Positions 6,170 to 7,890 of a DNA stretch of 7,890 nucleotides are shown here, one piece after another. Positions within the stretch are counted from its first letter, which is position 1, and each line of letters opens with the position of its first letter. A program made the position numbers and the translations under genes. The notes under the pieces are model-generated. The model was not told where the DNA came from. It saw only the letters and a list, made by a program, of their open reading frames with translations, and searched no databases. Where the stretch lies: assembly GCA_031289935.1 (NCBI GenBank), contig JAITON010000041.1, forward strand, positions 1-7,890, written 5' to 3'. Source of the DNA: Treponema sp. GTDB lineage: Bacteria > Spirochaetota > Spirochaetia > Treponematales > Breznakiellaceae.

Positions 6170-7534
6170 ATGAGAAAGTACCCTAATTCACGCAGCGAGT
6201 ATGCCGGCAACTATCTCGTCATAAAAAAGCACGATGGGAATATAGCTATCCTCGGTTACCGGGGGCCCGGCGGGAAACTCGTCATACCCGCAGCCATACG
6301 GGGGCTTCCGGTGGTAGAAATCAGGAAAAGCGCCTTTCAGAAAAGCCATCTGACCGAGCTTACCATCCCCTACGGCGTTACCATCATCGGGGCCTGGGCC
6401 TTTTCCCACAATGAACTGGCCCGGGTAATTATCCCCCCCAGCGTGAACTATATCGGGAAGATGGCCTTTGGCGATAATCAACTCAGAGAGGTCACGATCC
6501 CCGCCGGAGTCGGCAAAATCGAATCGAACCCCTTCAGCAGCAACCCTCTATTGGAATCCATCTCCGTAGTCCCGGAAAATCCCGCCTACACCAGCGTGGA
6601 CGGGGTCCTCTTTTCCAAAGACCGCCGTACCCTCATAGCCTTTCCCCCAGGCAAAGGAAGCGGTTATGAGATCCCGCCCTGGGTTATCACCATCGGGAAG
6701 TCGGCCTTTGCCTGGAGCAGCATCAGCCGGCTGGACATTCCTCCCAGTGTAACCAGCATCGAGGAAACGGCCTTTGCCGGGAACTACCTTTCCCAGCTCT
6801 GTATCCCTTCCGGCGTGGCCAGTCTGGGAGCCTGGGCCTTCTATAACAGCCATATAACCAGCCTGACTCTCTGCCGGGGCCTCATCAATATCGATAATTG
6901 GGCCTTTTCCCGCAATGAACTTAGCCGGATAGAGATCCCCGAAAGCGTCGTCTCCATTATCGGGAACCCCTTTAATTATAACCCCGGTCTGGAAGCCTTT
7001 TCCGTAGCCCCGGAGAACCCTTCGTATACCAGTGTGGACGGCGTCCTGTTTTCAAAAAATCACCGGGTGATCGTCGCCTATCCCACGGTACGAGGGGGGC
7101 ATTATACGGTGCCCCCGGGCGTTAAGCTCATCGAGCAGGGAGCCTTTTATAGCTGCAATCTCAGCAGCGTGCTGTTCCCCCAGAGCCTTCGGTCCATTCT
7201 CAAGATGGCCTTTGCCTGGAATCAACTAAGCGAACTCACCATTCCTCCCAACGTGAGCAGAATCGGGATCAAAGCCTTTGAGCATAACCCCTTAACCCAG
7301 GTGATTATGCCCGCCAACGTGAATATTTCCGCTTCTTTTGGGGATGGTCTTGCTGATTTTTATTGCGACGGCAAACGCGCCGGGGTATATATCAACACCG
7401 GTAAGCGCGTTCCCTTGCGTACCGTCCGCGACCGGCATACCGGCGAGGAAGTTGATCCCCGTACAGACCCCTCGAAATACCCCACCACCGAGGCAATATG
7501 GACCTATGAGGAAAACCAGGAAAGCGCCGGTTAA
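6170..7534 (+). CDS. BspA/TpLRR-type leucine-rich-repeat protein (LRR_5)
   Basis: A 454-residue protein made almost wholly of ~23-residue treponemal-type leucine-rich repeats, of the form (x)LTELTIPxGVTxIGxxAF, from about 35 to 390. Examples are LTELTIPYGVTIIGAWAF (61-78), LREVTIPAGVGKIESNPF (105-122) and LSELTIPPNVSRIGIKAF (353-370). Such LRR_5 domains are protein-binding solenoids, common on BspA-type surface proteins and in many copies in treponemes. Here no signal peptide or membrane helix is visible: the N-terminus is MRKYPNSRSEYAGNY and the tail (395-454) is charged. It is probably cytoplasmic unless exported another way. Two stretches, 120-194 and 266-340, are colinear copies containing PENPxYTSVDGVLFSK. 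The tail FYCDGKRAGVYINTGKR resembles the short C-terminal cap seen on treponemal LRR proteins. Spacing suggests co-transcription with the receptor. A binding partner cannot be read from sequence. Confidence 0.93.
   Translation: MRKYPNSRSEYAGNYLVIKKHDGNIAILGYRGPGGKLVIPAAIRGLPVVEIRKSAFQKSHLTELTIPYGVTIIGAWAFSHNELARVIIPPSVNYIGKMAFGDNQLREVTIPAGVGKIESNPFSSNPLLESISVVPENPAYTSVDGVLFSKDRRTLIAFPPGKGSGYEIPPWVITIGKSAFAWSSISRLDIPPSVTSIEETAFAGNYLSQLCIPSGVASLGAWAFYNSHITSLTLCRGLINIDNWAFSRNELSRIEIPESVVSIIGNPFNYNPGLEAFSVAPENPSYTSVDGVLFSKNHRVIVAYPTVRGGHYTVPPGVKLIEQGAFYSCNLSSVLFPQSLRSILKMAFAWNQLSELTIPPNVSRIGIKAFEHNPLTQVIMPANVNISASFGDGLADFYCDGKRAGVYINTGKRVPLRTVRDRHTGEEVDPRTDPSKYPTTEAIWTYEENQESAG
6527..7189 (+). 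repeat. Internal duplication in the LRR gene (copies 6527-6751 and 6965-7189)
   Basis: Codons 120-194 and 266-340 align without gaps at an offset of 146 residues: NPFxxNPxLE, then a V/A-PENPxYTSVDGVLFSK block, an IAF/VAYP strand, and two LRR units. The DNA is also visibly related, especially around 6571-6616 and 7009-7054. It probably arose by a 438-bp segmental duplication within the LRR array. Confidence 0.8.
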
Positions 7535-7642
7535 ACTTACGATCTGCGGCGCCCTCCCCTTTCCCATTTCCCCTAACTCCTTATCCCTTAATGATTTATT
7601 ATAAAATGATAGATACTCAAAGGTGCGTTTAGAGCGCTCTTC

Positions 7643-7659
7643 GGGCCGTAAAGCGGCCC
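7643..7659. terminator. GC-rich hairpin downstream of the LRR gene, weak terminator candidate
   Basis: GGGCCG (7643-7648), a 5-nt TAAAG loop and CGGCCC (7654-7659) form a 6-bp stem. It is followed only by CCTTTAAGTTT, a poor T-tract, so termination here would be inefficient. It lies 108 nt after the LRR stop and next to the palindrome at 7631-7640. Confidence 0.35.
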
Positions 7660-7677
7660 CCTTTAAGTTTATAGGGT

Positions 7678-7803
7678 CCTCAATATAAAAAATATCGACC
7701 TAAATATAAACTATATTGGCCTCATTATAAAAAATATCGACCTAAATATAAACTATAATGGCCTCACTATAAAAAATAATGGCCTAAATATAAATCATAT
7801 TGG
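7678..7803. repeat. Six-copy 21-bp AT-rich tandem array with 42-bp higher-order structure
   Basis: Six contiguous 21-bp units start at 7678, 7699, 7720, 7741, 7762 and 7783. All begin CCT and carry TATAAA at positions 7-12. Odd units start CCTC and have an A6 run (7687-7692, 7729-7734, 7771-7776). Even units start CCTAAATATAAA and end in TTGG or ATGG. Odd and even units alternate, giving three 42-bp pairs. A seventh copy begins CCTCAT at 7804 and dissolves into a T-run. There are no unique spacers, so it is not CRISPR. The 21-bp period equals two helical turns, so the A-runs lie on one face and the DNA is expected to curve. Confidence 0.9.
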
Positions 7804-7817
7804 CCTCATTTTTTTTT
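7781..7817 (+). terminator. Terminator-like hairpin with T9 run at the end of the array
   Basis: GGCC (7781-7784) pairs with GGCC (7802-7805), and AATAT (7787-7791) with ATATT (7797-7801), around a 5-nt loop and a 2-nt bulge. After TCA comes a run of nine T (7809-7817). The stem is weak and AT-rich, but the T-run is strong. It could end the receptor-LRR transcript, insulating the promoter that follows. Confidence 0.4.
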
Positions 7818-7833
7818 GCGCCTCCCTAGATCC

Positions 7834-7862
7834 TTGACATTTTTGAGCGGTTCCGGTATTAT
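7834..7862 (+). promoter_or_regulatory. Near-consensus sigma-70 promoter pointing out of the right edge
   Basis: TTGACA (7834-7839), a 17-nt spacer (7840-7856) and TATTAT (7857-7862) give a perfect -35 and a 5/6 -10. The expected transcript start is near 7869. The T-rich run and phased AT array upstream could act as an UP-like or curved element. The gene served lies beyond the window; no start codon or ribosome site is visible before 7890. Confidence 0.7.
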
Positions 7863-7890
7863 AAAACTATAGAGGGCTTTACAAATCCCC

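Larger units (their letters stand above)
7535..7890. other. Gene-free right end: hairpins, 21-bp array, terminator-like element, promoter
   Basis: No convincing coding frame lies after the LRR stop. From left to right there is a pyrimidine-rich stretch (about 7547-7587), a palindrome AGAGCGCTCT (7631-7640), a GC hairpin (7643-7659), the AT-rich 21-bp array (7678-7803), a T9 run (7809-7817) and a near-consensus promoter (7834-7862). Base composition drops from GC-rich to mostly A/T across the array. Confidence 0.8.

Noticed and set aside
7338..7604. Plus-strand 88-codon frame overlapping the end of the LRR gene
   Set aside because: Mostly an out-of-frame shadow of the LRR C-terminus; no ribosome site and no recognisable domain.
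7678..7803. CRISPR array
   Set aside because: The units are contiguous with no unique spacers, only 21 bp long and very AT-rich, and no cas gene is in view.

Overview
The window looks like spirochaete chromosome, most likely a GC-rich Treponema-type bacterium (for example of the termite-gut kind). I infer this from gene families, not from a database match. The pointers are a treponemal-type (BspA/TpLRR) leucine-rich-repeat protein, a CHASE2 receptor with a class III cyclase-like output domain, a DUF4398-like lipoprotein with a permissive lipobox, and a secreted protein with the N-terminal architecture of treponemal outer-membrane beta-barrel candidates. No rRNA, tRNA, transposase or CRISPR array was seen. 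Coding DNA is GC-rich, but the last ~300 bases are strikingly AT-rich.

Layout. Minus strand, right to left: a small lipoprotein gene (3631 to 3038) is followed after 9 nt by uvrC (3028 to 962), probably one transcript from a good promoter at 3681-3709 with a 16-bp palindrome at its expected start site. After a 143-nt gap holding its own promoter (848-876), a third minus-strand gene starts at 818 and runs off the left edge. Plus strand, left to right: a CHASE2/cyclase-like membrane receptor (3767-6145), then a cytoplasmic-looking LRR protein (6170-7534). The right end (7535-7890) has no gene. It holds small hairpins, a six-copy 21-bp AT-rich array, a terminator-like hairpin and a near-consensus plus-strand promoter aimed at a gene outside the window.

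The most notable item is at 726-798: 18 perfect copies of a tetranucleotide lie inside the coding sequence of the leftmost gene, just after codon 7 and just before the hydrophobic core of the signal peptide. In the sequenced state they encode six IHTY tetrapeptides and the gene is in frame. Gain or loss of one unit brings in an early stop. This has the form of a phase-variable (contingency) switch on an exported surface protein. Its promoter region carries a duplicated hairpin-framed TTGACA element.

The receptor's cyclase-like domain has lost key catalytic residues and may be a regulatory pseudoenzyme. It is probably co-transcribed with the LRR gene, so the two may act together, but this is inference from position only.
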